A stretch of DNA of 57,297 bases from Williamwhitmania sp. (GCA_035529935.1 DATKVT010000021.1:1-57297); one strand, 5' to 3'; shown: positions 17,143 through 26,232, numbered from the stretch's first letter. Notes: generated by a model not told the origin, from the sequence alone. Translations and numbers: made by a program.

Positions 17143-18100
17143 CTACAATAATGCATGTGATACTATTGACTGCATTAATTCGATAAAGAAGTCTGATAAT
17201 ACTGATTATTGCATTGTTGTTGTTGACAACAATTCCTTAGACGATTCTTATGTTAAATTCGCGGATTATACTAATAGAAATGATGTTGATAATAAATATA
17301 ATGATTTATTAAATATTAATCGTTCTTACAATTTATTGGTTTCAAATAATTTATTATTTATTAAGACTCCAATAAATCTTGGCTTTGCTGGTGGAAATAA
17401 CTTTGGAGTAAGATTTGTTAAAAACATAGGATTGAATTTTGAATATGTCTGGTTTTTGAATAATGATACAATTATAGAAGTGAATACTTTAGGTTATTTA
17501 GTGGAAAGGATGGAGTATGAGAGAATAAATAATAGTCGTTTAGGAATATTAGGTTGTAAGCTATTTCGTTATTACCAACCTGATAGATTCCAAGGCGTTG
17601 GTGGTATGTATAATAAATACACTGCGACATGCTCGCAATTGGGTGATGGTGAGTTCGACGAAGGACAATATGATGTTCAAGATGTTATATTTAATTATCC
17701 TATTGGTGCCTCCCTTTTTGTTTCTTGCGATTTTATTGAAAAGGTCGGCTTAATGGAAGAGAGTTATTTCCTTTATTTTGAGGAGCTGGATTGGGTAATG
17801 AGAGGAAAACAATATGATTTTCGATTTGGATACGAATATAAAGCTAGAGTCTTCCATAAGGAAGGCGGATCAACCAAGTCAAGTGTTAAAAGGTTAAGTC
17901 TGATCGCAGATCAATGTCAGGTTAGGAATAGAATAATTTTTACTTATCGTTACTACCCACAATATCTCATTTCTGTAATTCCATTCACATTTGGTTCTGT
18001 ATTAAATCGGTTTTTACGAGGACAATTTAAACGGGCGATAGAGTTGCTATTGGTAATTTTTAAGACTTCTTTCGGAATTTTATTTCGGTGTTATGAGTAG
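17111..18100 (+). CDS. Glycosyltransferase family 2 (rhamnosyltransferase-like)
   Basis: A 329-residue GT-A fold enzyme. The N-terminal IILVNYNNACDT, the VVVDNNSLD motif, GFAGGNNFG and the metal-binding WFLNNDT are typical of GT2 transferases of the RfbN/WbbL type. EELDWVMRG holds the ED-like catalytic region. With RmlA and RmlC upstream, a rhamnosyl donor is possible, but donor and acceptor cannot be read from the sequence. It starts inside the polymerase gene and overlaps the next gene by 8 bases. Confidence 0.83.
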   Translation: MNRKSIIILVNYNNACDTIDCINSIKKSDNTDYCIVVVDNNSLDDSYVKFADYTNRNDVDNKYNDLLNINRSYNLLVSNNLLFIKTPINLGFAGGNNFGVRFVKNIGLNFEYVWFLNNDTIIEVNTLGYLVERMEYERINNSRLGILGCKLFRYYQPDRFQGVGGMYNKYTATCSQLGDGEFDEGQYDVQDVIFNYPIGASLFVSCDFIEKVGLMEESYFLYFEELDWVMRGKQYDFRFGYEYKARVFHKEGGSTKSSVKRLSLIADQCQVRNRIIFTYRYYPQYLISVIPFTFGSVLNRFLRGQFKRAIELLLVIFKTSFGILFRCYE

Positions 18101-19268
18101 ACGTGTTCTCGATATAATACATATTTATGCTGGTACTAGTGGTTCGGCAGGAACTTATATTCATGAAATATATACTAGTTTAAGTTTAAATTATAAACAG
18201 GAGATTTTCGTAAACTATTATTTTCCATTTATGTATGGAAAAAAATATTTTTATCGTTTTTCTGAACTTTCAGCTCCTTATACATTTTTACGAAAGAATC
18301 AAAGTATCAGGCATATTATTCGATATGTTGAATTATTGTTATCATTGATTCGTATATTGAGTTATGTTTTAAAGTGTGAAGTGAAAATAGTTAATTATAG
18401 TTTAACAAGTGATTTGCGAATTGAATATTGGTTTCTTTCTATTCTAAGTTTCTTTAATATTTCAATTGCGATTACCTGTCATGATGTAATTCCATTTGGT
18501 CTTAATGATATTAATAATGAAAAGAAAATTAAAACTAAGAAGAAATTCTTTGATCTAGCAGATTATTTAATTGTTCATAATGATAATTCGAGTGAGGAGT
18601 TAATTTTAACTTATGGTATTGCTTTAAAAAAAATATTCAAATATCCTTTTCCTGTTATGAATCTGTGCAATTTTCCAATAACTGGGATTGAGAATATACC
18701 TGATATATTTAAATCTAAGGATGGCAGCACATTTAGGGTGGGCATGGTTGGCCATTTTCGAAAGGAAAAAGGACTTGATACTTTATTGAAAGCTTGGGAT
18801 TTATTTTATGATCATACAAAGGAATCAGAACTATTATTAGTGGGTAATTTTCCAGACGGAATTGATACAAAGCGAATTTCTGATTCAAAAGGTATATATG
18901 TTTTTGATCAGTTTGTTGACGACTCTACTTATGTTTCTGTGATAAAAAATTGTGATCTGATAGTTCTTCCATATGTAAAAGGAACAAATAGCGGAATTCC
19001 TTCTAGTGTTATTTCTTTAGGTACATTATTGGTTACATCAAATATAGAAATGTTTAAGAATAACACATTGATAAATAATAATTACTTATTTCATTCTGAA
19101 AATGCAGAGGAACTTAGTGATAAAATTATGACATTCTATTCTCTTTCTAATGAAGAAAGGATACTTTTGGTCAATGAAAATAAAAAGTTACTGATGAAAT
19201 ACATTGTAGAATTTAATAAATCCATAAATGATTGTTTTAAAGTATTAATGGAGAACTCCTTGCACTAA
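18093..19268 (+). CDS. Glycosyltransferase family 4-like (GT-B fold)
   Basis: A 391-residue protein whose C-terminal half carries the GT4 signatures: FRVGMVGHFRKEKGLDTLLKAW (start of the nucleotide-binding domain) and LPYVKGTNSGIPSSVISLGT (donor-binding region). The N-terminal acceptor domain is divergent. It should add one sugar of the repeat unit at the cytoplasmic face. It is the last strongly AT-rich gene; codon use changes toward the window average with the next gene. Confidence 0.78.
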   Translation: MSRRVLDIIHIYAGTSGSAGTYIHEIYTSLSLNYKQEIFVNYYFPFMYGKKYFYRFSELSAPYTFLRKNQSIRHIIRYVELLLSLIRILSYVLKCEVKIVNYSLTSDLRIEYWFLSILSFFNISIAITCHDVIPFGLNDINNEKKIKTKKKFFDLADYLIVHNDNSSEELILTYGIALKKIFKYPFPVMNLCNFPITGIENIPDIFKSKDGSTFRVGMVGHFRKEKGLDTLLKAWDLFYDHTKESELLLVGNFPDGIDTKRISDSKGIYVFDQFVDDSTYVSVIKNCDLIVLPYVKGTNSGIPSSVISLGTLLVTSNIEMFKNNTLINNNYLFHSENAEELSDKIMTFYSLSNEERILLVNENKKLLMKYIVEFNKSINDCFKVLMENSLH

Positions 19269-19280
19269 AATCCTAATTTT

Positions 19281-20318
19281 ATGTTTCAAAATAAAATTCT
19301 TCTTATTACCGGAGGCACTGGTTCTTTTGGTAATGCTGTCCTTAAACGGTTTCTTGATACTGACATTAATGAAATACGTATTTTTTCACGTGATGAGAAG
19401 AAGCAGGATGACATGCGTCGTCACTATAACTCTTCAAAGATTAAGTTCTATATCGGTGATGTAAGGGATGCTAATAGCATCGATAGAGCCATGCATGGTG
19501 TTGATTTTGTATTCCATGCTGCCGCACTGAAGCAGGTTCCATCCTGTGAGTTTTTTCCTGTTGAGGCGGTTAAAACTAATATCCTCGGAACCGATAATGT
19601 TCTTCAGGCTGCTGAAAAGTATGGAGTGAAGCGGTTGGTGGTATTAAGTACCGACAAAGCTGCCTATCCCATTAACGCAATGGGCATGTCGAAGGCGTTA
19701 ATGGAGAAGGTGATGGTTGCAAGGTCACGAAGCAATGATCCAGCAACCCAAATATTTTGTGGCACGCGCTATGGAAATGTAATGGCCTCCAGAGGTTCTG
19801 TTATTCCATTGTTTATAGAACAATTAAAAGTTGGAAAGCCATTGACCATTACCGATCCTAACATGACTCGGTTCATGATGACCTTGGAGGATGCAGTTGA
19901 TCTCGTTCTTTATGCGTTTGAGCATGGTAAACCGGGTGACCTGTTTGTTCAAAAGGCTCCCTCGGCAACTATTGAGACTTTGGCTAAAGCTTTAATCGAA
20001 CTCTATAAGTCTACTAGTGAAATTAAGATAATCGGTACTAGGCATGGAGAGAAGTTATACGAGACCTTAGTTAATAGGGAGGATATGGTTAAGGCAGAAG
20101 ATTTAGGAAACTATTTTAGAATTCCTGCTGATAATAGAGACCTTAATTATGCTCAGTATTTTTCAGAGGGTATTCCGGATGTATCTCAATTTGAGGAGTA
20201 TCATTCGCACAATACAGAATTGTTGGATGTAGAGGGAATGAAAAGACTTCTCTTAAAACTTCCCATGATACGCAAAGATATACTAGGTGAAGAGAGTAGT
20301 AACCAATATCCTGATTAA
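19281..20318 (+). CDS. capE: UDP-GlcNAc 4,6-dehydratase/5-epimerase (CapE/FnlA)
   Basis: A 345-residue extended SDR. The N-terminal motif is ITGGTGSFGNAV, and the active-site region STDKAAYPINAMGMSK has Met in place of the usual catalytic Tyr, as in CapE/FnlA and FlaA1 relatives. It starts UDP-L-FucNAc synthesis by 4,6-dehydration and 5-epimerisation of UDP-GlcNAc. CapF and CapG homologues follow, which makes the pathway assignment firm. Confidence 0.92.
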   Translation: MFQNKILLITGGTGSFGNAVLKRFLDTDINEIRIFSRDEKKQDDMRRHYNSSKIKFYIGDVRDANSIDRAMHGVDFVFHAAALKQVPSCEFFPVEAVKTNILGTDNVLQAAEKYGVKRLVVLSTDKAAYPINAMGMSKALMEKVMVARSRSNDPATQIFCGTRYGNVMASRGSVIPLFIEQLKVGKPLTITDPNMTRFMMTLEDAVDLVLYAFEHGKPGDLFVQKAPSATIETLAKALIELYKSTSEIKIIGTRHGEKLYETLVNREDMVKAEDLGNYFRIPADNRDLNYAQYFSEGIPDVSQFEEYHSHNTELLDVEGMKRLLLKLPMIRKDILGEESSNQYPD

Positions 20319-20329
20319 TTTAATACAGT

Positions 20330-21466
20330 ATGCTGAAAGTTGGAATTACCGGTCAATCTGGTTTTGTAGGTACTCACCTCTATAATACTCTTGGCCTTTT
20401 ATCCGATAAATTTATGCGTATTCCTTTCGATGATAAGTTTTTCAACGAAAGAGAGAAGTTAATTGAGTTTGTCACCTCTTGCGATGTGATTGTTCATTTA
20501 GCAGCCATGAATCGTCATAATGATCCAGAGGTACTTTACAGCACAAATATCTCTTTAGTAAAGAAACTTATTGAAGCATGTGACTCTTCAAATATAACTC
20601 CCCATATTTTATTTTCATCCTCAACACAAGAGGAGAGAGATAATCTGTACGGTAGATCGAAAAAGGAGGGGCGTGAACTATTTGAAAATTGGGCGAAACG
20701 TTCAGGGGCAAGATTTACTGGCCTCGTTATTCCTAATGTGTTTGGTCCCTTTGGTAATCCCTACTATAACTCTGTTGTTGCCACTTTTTGTCACCAACTA
20801 ACGCATAAGGAGACGCCAACGATTGAAACTGATGGCGAGTTGAAGTTAATTTACGTAGCTGAGTTAGTTGATTTTTTGTTGAATAAAATTGAGGTCACAG
20901 TTCTTAATGATGTTGAATCTATTGAGCGATGCGAGGTACCATATACTTCTACCATTAAAGTATCTGAATTACTTGAGAAGCTAAAAGGTTTTAAAGAACG
21001 TTATTTTGAAAATGGGATGCTTCCAAACTTGGGCAATGCATTGGATCGCAATTTGTTTAATACCTTACTAACCTATAATGACCATAAATCGTTTTTCCCC
21101 TTTCATCTAAAACTAAATACCGATGAAAGAGGTTCGTTTGTGGAGACGATAAAGTTGAATAGTGGTGGGCAAGTCTCTTTTTCTACTACCAAACCAGGTA
21201 TAACACGGGGTAACCATTTTCATACCCGAAAGGCAGAGCGTTTTGCTGTAATAAAGGGTAAGGCTATAATAGAATTTAGGCGTATAGGCACTGATAAAAA
21301 GTTCACCTTTGAGTTGGATGGTGGGAACAATCCTTCATTTGTAGATATGCCGGTATGGTTTACCCATAACATAACCAATGTAGGAACAGAAGAAGTTTAT
21401 ACCATTTTTTGGATAAGTGAGCACTTCGATCCAGCCGATCAGGATACCTTTTTTGAACAGGTATAG
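20330..21466 (+). CDS. capF: UDP-2-acetamido-2,6-dideoxy-hexulose reductase, bifunctional CapF/FnlB
   Basis: A 378-residue two-domain enzyme. Residues 1 to about 245 form an SDR domain (GITGQSGFVGTHL, with a YGRSK catalytic motif), and about 255-378 a cupin domain (GNHFHTRKAERFAVIKG, with His ligands for zinc). This domain order is unique to CapF/FnlB. The cupin epimerises C3 of the CapE product and the SDR reduces C4, giving UDP-L-6-deoxy-TalNAc, the substrate of CapG. It lies 11 bases after capE. Confidence 0.92.
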   Translation: MLKVGITGQSGFVGTHLYNTLGLLSDKFMRIPFDDKFFNEREKLIEFVTSCDVIVHLAAMNRHNDPEVLYSTNISLVKKLIEACDSSNITPHILFSSSTQEERDNLYGRSKKEGRELFENWAKRSGARFTGLVIPNVFGPFGNPYYNSVVATFCHQLTHKETPTIETDGELKLIYVAELVDFLLNKIEVTVLNDVESIERCEVPYTSTIKVSELLEKLKGFKERYFENGMLPNLGNALDRNLFNTLLTYNDHKSFFPFHLKLNTDERGSFVETIKLNSGGQVSFSTTKPGITRGNHFHTRKAERFAVIKGKAIIEFRRIGTDKKFTFELDGGNNPSFVDMPVWFTHNITNVGTEEVYTIFWISEHFDPADQDTFFEQV

Positions 21467-21524
21467 GTAAAGATAAAAGATAAATAGCGAAGGAAAAAGA
21501 TATAGATAGAAAGTTATTTATAGT

Positions 21525-21869
21525 ATGAAGAACGATCTCGAAGACCGGCTATTTGATTTTGCAATTAGATGTATTAAATATATTCGTAATTTACCTGATA
21601 CAACTGAATACAAGGTGATAAAGTACCAATTATCTAAGAGTTGTACTTCATCAGGAGCTAATTACGAAGAAGCCCAAGCTGGTTCTTCAAAAGCAGATTT
21701 TAACAATAAGATTCGTATCTCATTACGTGAAATGAGAGAATCAAATTATTGGTTAAGAATTATTAAAGGTATTTCAGTTGAAGTTTCTGAAGAGTTGAAC
21801 TGGTTAATCAAAGAATCGACTGAACTAAAACTTATCCTTGGCTCGATCTGTCAAAAAACTAGAGCATAA
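21525..21869 (+). CDS. Four-helix-bundle protein (23S rRNA intervening-sequence family)
   Basis: A 114-residue protein of the S23/four-helix-bundle family. LEDRLFDFAIRCIKYIRNLP, the central SGANYEEAQAGSSKADF and the C-terminal LIKESTELKLILGSI are the family's conserved helices. Members are often encoded in rRNA intervening sequences or, in Bacteroidota, as isolated genes inside polysaccharide loci. Their function is unknown; relatives of the Avd accessory protein bind nucleic acid. Here the gene sits between capF and capG, which are normally adjacent, with AT- and purine-rich flanks, and may be a hitch-hiker. Confidence 0.85.
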   Translation: MKNDLEDRLFDFAIRCIKYIRNLPDTTEYKVIKYQLSKSCTSSGANYEEAQAGSSKADFNNKIRISLREMRESNYWLRIIKGISVEVSEELNWLIKESTELKLILGSICQKTRA

Positions 21870-21924
21870 TTAGTTCATCTGCTAATTGTTTAAAACGAGC
21901 ATTCACTGTTTCTATTTTAGTTTT

Positions 21925-21932
21925 TATCTTTG
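21925..21932 (+). promoter_or_regulatory. Possible -7 box upstream of capG
   Basis: A perfect TATCTTTG (TAnnTTTG) about 35 bases before the capG start. No -33 TTG at a suitable distance was seen, so it may be a weak internal promoter or chance. Confidence 0.3.
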
Positions 21933-21966
21933 CGTTTTTGTCTTTTTTCTTATATAAATAAAAGTT

Positions 21967-23103
21967 ATGCAAACAAGGCTTAAAGTTGTAACTGTTGTTG
22001 GCACCCGACCTGAAATAATAAGACTTTCGCGAGTGATGGCAAAACTAGATCAGTCTGAAGCCATCGACCATATTACCATTCATACAGGGCAGAACTACGA
22101 TTATGAACTAAATCAAATATTTTATGAGGATTTAGGCATACGTAAGCCAGATTATTTTTTAGATGCTGCGGGAGCAACAGCAATAGAAACGGTGGGGCAA
22201 ATACTGATTAAAATTGATCCATTGTTGGAGCAGCTCAAACCCGATGCTTTTTTGGTTTTAGGTGATACTAATAGCTGTCTTTGTGCCATTCCTGCCAAAA
22301 AACGCCATATTCCAATTTTCCACATGGAGGCAGGAAATCGTTGCTTCGATCAGCGGGTTCCCGAGGAGACAAACCGGAAAATAGTTGACCATATATCTGA
22401 CATCAACCTAACCTATAGTGATATTGCCCGTGAATATCTTTTAAGAGAAGGTCTACCGGCTGATCGGATTATAAAAACAGGTTCTCCAATGTTTGAGGTG
22501 CTTAATTACTATCTTCCTCAAATTACTAAGTCGGATGTATTGAGTCGATTAAACTTAGAAAAAGGAAAATTCTTTGTTGTCTCTGCTCACCGGGAGGAGA
22601 ATATTAACAGCGAAAAGAATTTTAGTGGGCTGATGGAAGCCCTTAATCTGATTGCAGAGAATTATAACCTTCCAATTATTGTTAGCACCCATCCACGTAC
22701 TCGAAAAATGATTGATTCCAAGAATATAAAAGTTCGTAATGAAATCCGGTTTTTAAAGCCACTCGGATTTAATGATTACAATGCTCTTCAGGTTAACTCA
22801 TATGCGGTTCTTTCTGATAGCGGTACTATCTCAGAAGAGTCTTCAATACTAAATTTTCGTGCACTTAATATTCGTGATGCCCACGAGCGTCCCGAAGCAA
22901 TGGAGCAGGCTTCGGTTATGATGGTTGGGTTGAATCCAGAACGTATTCTGCAAGGATTGACTCAATTAAAATATCAGAAAATTGGCGAGACACGGAATTC
23001 TTTACCTGTTGCTGATTACTCTATTCCTAACGTTTCTGACAAGATGGTGAGAATAATTTTGAGCTATACCGATTATGTGAAGCGAGTGGTGTGGAGTGAA
23101 TAA
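21967..23103 (+). CDS. capG: UDP-N-acetyl-L-fucosamine synthase, CapG/FnlC (WecB-like 2-epimerase)
   Basis: A 378-residue UDP-GlcNAc 2-epimerase fold protein. Signatures are VVGTRPEIIRLSRVM, LGDTNSCLCAIPAKK, FHMEAGNRCFD, VSAHREENI and SDSGTISEESSIL. It epimerises C2 of UDP-2-acetamido-2,6-dideoxy-L-talose to give UDP-L-FucNAc, the third step after CapE and CapF. A WbpI-type role on the diacetamido uronic acid (gluco to manno) is an alternative, since that sugar is also made here and only one 2-epimerase is present. Confidence 0.85.
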   Translation: MQTRLKVVTVVGTRPEIIRLSRVMAKLDQSEAIDHITIHTGQNYDYELNQIFYEDLGIRKPDYFLDAAGATAIETVGQILIKIDPLLEQLKPDAFLVLGDTNSCLCAIPAKKRHIPIFHMEAGNRCFDQRVPEETNRKIVDHISDINLTYSDIAREYLLREGLPADRIIKTGSPMFEVLNYYLPQITKSDVLSRLNLEKGKFFVVSAHREENINSEKNFSGLMEALNLIAENYNLPIIVSTHPRTRKMIDSKNIKVRNEIRFLKPLGFNDYNALQVNSYAVLSDSGTISEESSILNFRALNIRDAHERPEAMEQASVMMVGLNPERILQGLTQLKYQKIGETRNSLPVADYSIPNVSDKMVRIILSYTDYVKRVVWSE

Positions 23104-23114
23104 GTTTTTGAATC

Positions 23115-24317
23115 ATGAGAGTTCTTTTAGTAACACAGTATTTTTATCCTGAAAATTTTAAGAGTAATGATATTGCTTTTGAATTATCCAAACGAGGCTA
23201 TAAAGTTACCGTGTTAACGGGAATCCCAAATTACCCTAGCGGAAGATTTTTTAAAGGTTATGGTCTATTCCGTAGACGAATCGAAACTATTAATGGAGTT
23301 AAAGTTTATCGCTCTTTTCTTATACCAAGAGGGAATGGGAGTGGAATGGCCTTAGCATTAAATTATTTTTCATTCGCATTTTTTGCATCTTTTTATGCTT
23401 TTATTTTGGCTATATTTCAACGGTTTGATTGTATTGTTGTTCATGAACCTTCACCAATAACTCAAGGAATACCTGCAATTATTCTAAAAAAAATACAAAG
23501 GATCCCAATCTATTTTTGGGTTTTGGATTTATGGCCTGAGAGTTTAACTTCATCTGGTGGAGTTACTAATAGACAAATTTTGTCATTTTTCGAAAGGATT
23601 GTAAGATTCACCTATAAAAATTCCGACAAAATTCTGATCAGTTCCAGAGGATTTGAAAAATCAATTCTTCAGAAGGGTGATTTTTCAAAAAAAATTATTT
23701 ATTTTCCAAATTGGAGTGAAAACGATATTGACGAAAGTTCTGAACTAACTATTCCAATTTTAGCAGATGGTTTTAGAATAATGTTTGCTGGAAATATAGG
23801 AGAGTCACAAGATTTTGAAGCCATAATGCAAGCGACGTTGTTAATGAAAAATAATAAAGATGTAAAATGGATATTTGTTGGAGATGGTAGAAAGAAACCT
23901 TGGGTGGAACAGTTTATAAAAGACAATGAATTGCATGAAACAGTTTTTGCACTTGGTATTTATCCGTATGAGACAATGCCTACTTTTTTTAAAAATGCAG
24001 ATGCTCTTTTAGTTACATTAAAAGATGAGATGATTTTCAACTTAACAGTTCCTGCTAAACTACAGGCATATATGGCCGCTTCTCGACCAATATTGGCTAT
24101 GTTAAACGGTGAGGGTGCCGAGATTATTAAGGATGCTGATTGTGGCTATTCAGTGGGCTCAGGGGATTATGAAAACCTTGTGAAGATAATTAAAGAGAAA
24201 GTTTTACCATATAAAGCCGACTTTGAAAGTAAAGGAAGTTCAGGGTATAAATATTTTAACCAACACTTTAAAAAAAATGCGTGTATAGATAATCTTTGTA
24301 ATATAATTAATTGTTAG
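23115..24317 (+). CDS. wbuB: Glycosyltransferase family 4, WbuB/WbjE type (L-FucNAc transferase)
   Basis: A 400-residue GT-B transferase. The N-terminal LLVTQYFYPENFKSNDIAFELSKRG and TGIPNYPSGRFFKGYG are typical of the WbuB group, which transfers L-FucNAc. The C-terminal region contains IMFAGNIGESQDFE and VPAKLQAYMAASRPILAM. The gene order CapE-F-G, WbuB, reductase, WbpL repeats that of several O-antigen loci. It probably adds L-FucNAc as the second sugar on the lipid carrier. Confidence 0.84.
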   Translation: MRVLLVTQYFYPENFKSNDIAFELSKRGYKVTVLTGIPNYPSGRFFKGYGLFRRRIETINGVKVYRSFLIPRGNGSGMALALNYFSFAFFASFYAFILAIFQRFDCIVVHEPSPITQGIPAIILKKIQRIPIYFWVLDLWPESLTSSGGVTNRQILSFFERIVRFTYKNSDKILISSRGFEKSILQKGDFSKKIIYFPNWSENDIDESSELTIPILADGFRIMFAGNIGESQDFEAIMQATLLMKNNKDVKWIFVGDGRKKPWVEQFIKDNELHETVFALGIYPYETMPTFFKNADALLVTLKDEMIFNLTVPAKLQAYMAASRPILAMLNGEGAEIIKDADCGYSVGSGDYENLVKIIKEKVLPYKADFESKGSSGYKYFNQHFKKNACIDNLCNIINC

Positions 24318-24330
24318 TAACGATAAATAG

Positions 24331-25206
24331 ATGAGAATATTAATAACCGGTTCCTCGGGTTTTGTGGGCACTAATTTTATCAAATTATCTCCAGATCAAG
24401 ATATTGTAACGATTGATTTATTAACTATTTCATACTTTGAGATAGATTTCAACGGCTTTGATTCAGTCCTTCATCTTGCTGCGCTTGTACATCAAATGAA
24501 GGGTGCCCCGGAAGAGCAGTATTTCAAGGTTAATCGAGATCTAGCATTTGAAGTCGCTAAAAGAGCCAAGGAGCAGGGCGTTAAGCAATTTGTTCTTATG
24601 AGCACTGCTAAGGTTTATGGAGAATCAACTGCAAATGGAGGTTACTGGAACGAAGAGTCAGAATGTTTTCCGACCGATCCATACGGTAAAAGTAAGTTGG
24701 AGGCAGAACGATTGATTAGGACACTAGAGGATGAAAATTTCAAGGTAGCGACTGTTCGTTCACCTCTTGTATATGGGGCAGGGGTGAAGGCAAATATGTT
24801 GAGCCTTATTCGGTTGGTGGATCGGTTTCCTTTGTTACCGCTTGGAAATATTCAAAATGAACGATCAATTGTCTATATTGGTAATCTTGTTGCTCTTTTA
24901 AATAATATTATTGAACAGCAGGTGTCTGGTGTTTTTATTGCCGGAGATCGATCTCCTTTATCTACAACCCAAATGATCCGATTTATTGCTTCTGGTATGG
25001 GTAAAAGAGTTTTTCTGTTTGCACTGCCTGGGTTCGTGCTAGCCGTTATCCGAAAATTACGCCCTTCAATTATTGACCGCCTTTATGGTTCGTTGGTGCT
25101 TGATAATAGCAACACAAATAGGGTTCTTGACTTTACGCCTCCATATTCAAGCGAAGAGGGTCTTCATGAAATGGTAGATTGGTATAAAACACGAAACTGG
25201 ATGTAG
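24331..25206 (+). CDS. NAD-dependent sugar epimerase/4-reductase, WbpV/WbjF type
   Basis: A 291-residue extended SDR: TGSSGFVGTNF at the N-terminus, STAKVYGE, and the catalytic motif YGKSK. It falls in the WbpV/WbjF group, which reduces the 4-keto-6-deoxy sugar made by a WbpM-type dehydratase to UDP-D-QuiNAc or UDP-D-FucNAc. A WbpM homologue is encoded at 29,173-31,113 on the other strand, and the WbpL transferase that uses the product follows 4 bases later. C4 stereochemistry cannot be told from the sequence. Confidence 0.8.
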   Translation: MRILITGSSGFVGTNFIKLSPDQDIVTIDLLTISYFEIDFNGFDSVLHLAALVHQMKGAPEEQYFKVNRDLAFEVAKRAKEQGVKQFVLMSTAKVYGESTANGGYWNEESECFPTDPYGKSKLEAERLIRTLEDENFKVATVRSPLVYGAGVKANMLSLIRLVDRFPLLPLGNIQNERSIVYIGNLVALLNNIIEQQVSGVFIAGDRSPLSTTQMIRFIASGMGKRVFLFALPGFVLAVIRKLRPSIIDRLYGSLVLDNSNTNRVLDFTPPYSSEEGLHEMVDWYKTRNWM

Positions 25207-25210
25207 GCAT

Positions 25211-26215
25211 ATGAATATTTTTGTTTATTGTGTTGTAGGCCTATTGGTATCTGTGGTTTTGACATATATTGTAAGGGAATGGGCCGTACATAAGTCTATT
25301 CTTGACCATCCCAACGAGCGTAGTTCCCACTCCATTCCAACCCCACGGGGCGGGGGTGTTGCCATTGCAGCTACTTGGTTTTTGGCAATCACTTTTCTTT
25401 TTTTTAGAGGAGATATTGATTCTGCACTATTTTTTGCACTGCTGTGTGGCGTTCCTATTTCTGTTATTGGTTTGGTGGATGATGTAGTTACCATTTCGGC
25501 AAAATTCCGGCTCATAGTGCAGGTGGCTTCTGCAGCAATGGCCCTTGTTTTTCTTGGTGGGCTGCAAGGCATTAATATTGGCTTTGTTTATCTATCGTTG
25601 CCTATTCTATTTAGCATTTTGGCGGTAATAGGTATTGTATGGTTTACCAACCTTTTTAACTTTCTCGATGGCATCGATGGCTATATTAGTGCAGAGGTAA
25701 TCTTTATAGGTTTTGCCTTCTTCCTTCTTTTTGAGAGGGTTCCACCTGCATTGCTGGCTACTGTTACTGCCGGATTTTTAGTTTGGAACTGGCAACCGGC
25801 AAAAATATTTATGGGGGATGTAGGCAGCACGCTTCTTGGATTTACCATCGGTGTTTTTGCCGTTTACTACCAAAACGGTGGAGATTCCTCCATTCTTATT
25901 TGGCTTATGCTCACCTCACTTTTCTGGTTCGATGCATCCTTAACCCTTTTTCGACGCTGGCGTAATGGGGAAACCCTTTCCAAGGCTCATAAGAAGCATG
26001 CCTACCAGCGCATTGTTCAATCGGGCTTTAGCCACCAAAAAACAGTGATTTATTCGCTGCTTATCAACCTCTCCATATTGGGGCTGGTATGGTTGGCTAT
26101 TCGCTATCCCAGCTATTCCCTACTGTTTTTGGGAATAAACATTGTCTATCTCTATGTTGTTATGAAGATTATTGATAGAAGGTTTCCATTTCAGATTGTG
26201 AAGAGTGAATTGTGA
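25211..26215 (+). CDS. wbpL: Undecaprenyl-phosphate GlcNAc/QuiNAc/FucNAc-1-phosphate transferase, WbpL/WecA family
   Basis: A 334-residue polytopic MraY/WecA-family protein with about 10 membrane segments. Conserved loops include DHPNERSSHSIPTPRGGG, the DDVV motif, FNFLDGIDGY and FMGDVGSTLLG. It starts repeat-unit synthesis by putting the first sugar phosphate on undecaprenyl phosphate. Its last codons lie within a GTGARNN heptamer array (26,198-26,232), so a change in repeat number would alter the C-terminus. Confidence 0.88.
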   Translation: MNIFVYCVVGLLVSVVLTYIVREWAVHKSILDHPNERSSHSIPTPRGGGVAIAATWFLAITFLFFRGDIDSALFFALLCGVPISVIGLVDDVVTISAKFRLIVQVASAAMALVFLGGLQGINIGFVYLSLPILFSILAVIGIVWFTNLFNFLDGIDGYISAEVIFIGFAFFLLFERVPPALLATVTAGFLVWNWQPAKIFMGDVGSTLLGFTIGVFAVYYQNGGDSSILIWLMLTSLFWFDASLTLFRRWRNGETLSKAHKKHAYQRIVQSGFSHQKTVIYSLLINLSILGLVWLAIRYPSYSLLFLGINIVYLYVVMKIIDRRFPFQIVKSEL

Positions 26216-26232
26216 AAAGTGAGAGGTGAAAA
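26198..26232. repeat. Tandem heptamer array across the wbpL stop codon
   Basis: Five consecutive 7-base units, GTGAAGA, GTGAATT, GTGAAAA, GTGAGAG, GTGAAAA. The first two and part of the third encode the wbpL C-terminus and stop. The unit resembles the reverse complement of the array at 13,873-13,914. Confidence 0.75.
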
